DNA of 6,419 bases from Phycisphaerales bacterium (GTDB taxonomy: Bacteria; Planctomycetota; Phycisphaerae; Phycisphaerales; SM1A02): NCBI GenBank assembly GCA_018882625.1, contig VERO01000139.1:1-6419 (forward strand), in the 5' to 3' direction. Below, in pieces: positions 5,547-6,419 of the stretch. Position numbers and translations under genes: made by a program. The notes beneath the pieces were generated by a model that worked only from the letters and a program-made list of their open reading frames with translations, had not been told where the DNA came from and searched no databases. How positions within the stretch are numbered: position 1 is the first letter of the stretch; every line of letters starts with the position of its first letter.

Positions 5547-6419
5547 TCAGTAGCCCGACATCTGCGTGGACCGGCCCATCTCGTCACGCAGGCCCGGGAA
5601 GAGCTGGTCCTCCGCCTCCTGCAGCACGATGACCTCGGGGCGGATCAGCAGCAGCACCGTCGTCTCGGTCTTCGAGTTGAGGGTGTTGGTGAAGAAGCGG
5701 TTGACGAAGGGCACCTTCGACAGCACGGGCACGCCGACCTCGACCTCGACCTCGGTGAGCTTGCGCTCTCCGCCGAGGAGGATCGTGCCCTTGTCGGGCA
5801 CCGTCACGGTCGTCTGGACCTGCTGCGCATTCACGACAGGAAGCTGGATGGTCGCGGCGAACTGCGCCGAGCGGCCGGTGAAGTCGCCGCCGCCTGCCGC
5901 ACCGGACACCGATGCGGTGTCGAAGCGCTCGAACTGGTTCTGCGCATACTCAACCGTCATCGTGACGTAGCGGCGGTCGGCGCTCGCGACCGCCTCGATG
6001 TCGAGCACGAAGCCGTCATAGATCGGCGCGATCACGGGGCTGAACGCGCCGCTGGCGTTGCCGAGGACCGGCTGCACGTTGGCGACGTAGCTCTGGCGGC
6101 GGGCGAAGCTGATCCAGGAGCGCTGGCCGTTGAACATCGTCAGGCGCGGCGCGGAGAGCACCATGTTGCGCTGGTCAGCCTGCGACGCCTGCACGAGCAG
6201 GTCGACCTGCACGTCGTCGAGGTAGGTGAAGCCCGTCGAGAGCACGGGGGTCGCCATGGCCGCGGCGCCGAACGTGTTGAGGCCGGCGAAGGCCAGCTGG
6301 TTCACCAGCGGAAGGCCTTCCTGCTGCACGTTCACCGGCGTCACCTCGCCCTGCTGCACGCCGATCATGTCGGCGGGGATGGCCGATGCATAGGTCATCG
6401 CGGTGCCGAAGCCCGGGGG
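5547..6419 (-). CDS. Secretin (GspD/PilQ family), C-terminal part, 5' end outside the window
   Basis: About 290 residues of a secretin, the multimeric outer-membrane pore of type II secretion, type IV pili and related machines. The frame is open to the right edge; an ATG at 6398 is internal, since seven codons before it (PPGFGTA) continue the frame. The visible part covers the secretin beta-barrel core: an LSAPRLTMFNGQRSWI segment, a VPDKGTILLGGERK motif (compare VPDGQTVVLGG in GspD), then GVPVLSKVPFVNRFF and the closing TTVLLLIRPEVIVL. The tail after this is short (about 25 residues, ending TQMSGY), without an obvious pilotin-binding S-domain. N-terminal N-domains and signal peptide must lie outside. 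Which machine it serves cannot be read here, as no gsp or pil neighbours are visible. It is the most upstream visible gene of the minus-strand run, and the stop is 31 bases before the STAS start. Confidence 0.93.
   Translation of the reverse strand, partial: PPGFGTAMTYASAIPADMIGVQQGEVTPVNVQQEGLPLVNQLAFAGLNTFGAAAMATPVLSTGFTYLDDVQVDLLVQASQADQRNMVLSAPRLTMFNGQRSWISFARRQSYVANVQPVLGNASGAFSPVIAPIYDGFVLDIEAVASADRRYVTMTVEYAQNQFERFDTASVSGAAGGGDFTGRSAQFAATIQLPVVNAQQVQTTVTVPDKGTILLGGERKLTEVEVEVGVPVLSKVPFVNRFFTNTLNSKTETTVLLLIRPEVIVLQEAEDQLFPGLRDEMGRSTQMSGY

Noticed and set aside
4751..5632. Plus-strand open frame (293 codons) across the HATPase and STAS genes
   Set aside because: It crosses two genes with clear family motifs on the other strand and shows no motif of its own.
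5735..5752. Three direct CGACCT repeats in the secretin gene
   Set aside because: They simply encode alternating Glu-Val in a beta strand of the secretin core and are too short to be meaningful.

Overview
The window is very GC-rich, has almost no intergenic DNA, and carries chromosomal genes of a diderm (secretin-bearing) bacterium. The gene mix is compatible with Planctomycetota, for example the Phycisphaerae class: a general-secretion-type secretin, a STAS/HATPase partner-switching pair, a Gfo/Idh/MocA dehydrogenase, a short QueF and an Ala/Pro/Gly-rich secreted-looking protein. That assignment is only an inference, because there is no rRNA or other marker here.

Layout. A plus-strand, Ala-rich protein of unknown function, cut by the left edge, fills 3-1268. 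Its C-terminal tail contains a 15-bp tandem repeat. It converges on a minus-strand run of six coding regions covering 1255-6419. In transcription order (right to left) these are: a secretin cut by the right edge (5547-6419), a STAS anti-anti-sigma-type protein (5153-5515), an RsbW-type HATPase (4679-5122), a Gfo/Idh/MocA dehydrogenase (3642-4682), endonuclease IV joined in frame to a TPR protein (1627-3639), and queF (1255-1623). Gaps are 31, 30, -4, 2 and 3 bases, so they probably form one transcription unit. No stretch above 31 bases lacks a gene. I saw no tRNA, rRNA, CRISPR, insertion sequence or convincing terminator.

How they fit together. STAS plus HATPase is a classical partner-switching pair whose final target (a sigma factor or another protein) is not in the window. 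The dehydrogenase resembles the subfamily found near lpxA in many diderms, which suggests sugar-nucleotide work for the envelope. The secretin is an outer-membrane pore. Nfo (abasic-site repair) and QueF (queuosine synthesis) look like housekeeping genes carried in the same run.

The strongest oddity is the open reading frame in which a complete endonuclease IV, with all nine zinc ligands, runs without a stop through a lipoprotein-like signal segment into about eight TPR repeats. This is either a real fusion with an awkward membrane topology or two genes whose boundary (an AGA and a GTC codon, each one base from TGA and GTG) was lost by mutation or sequence error.
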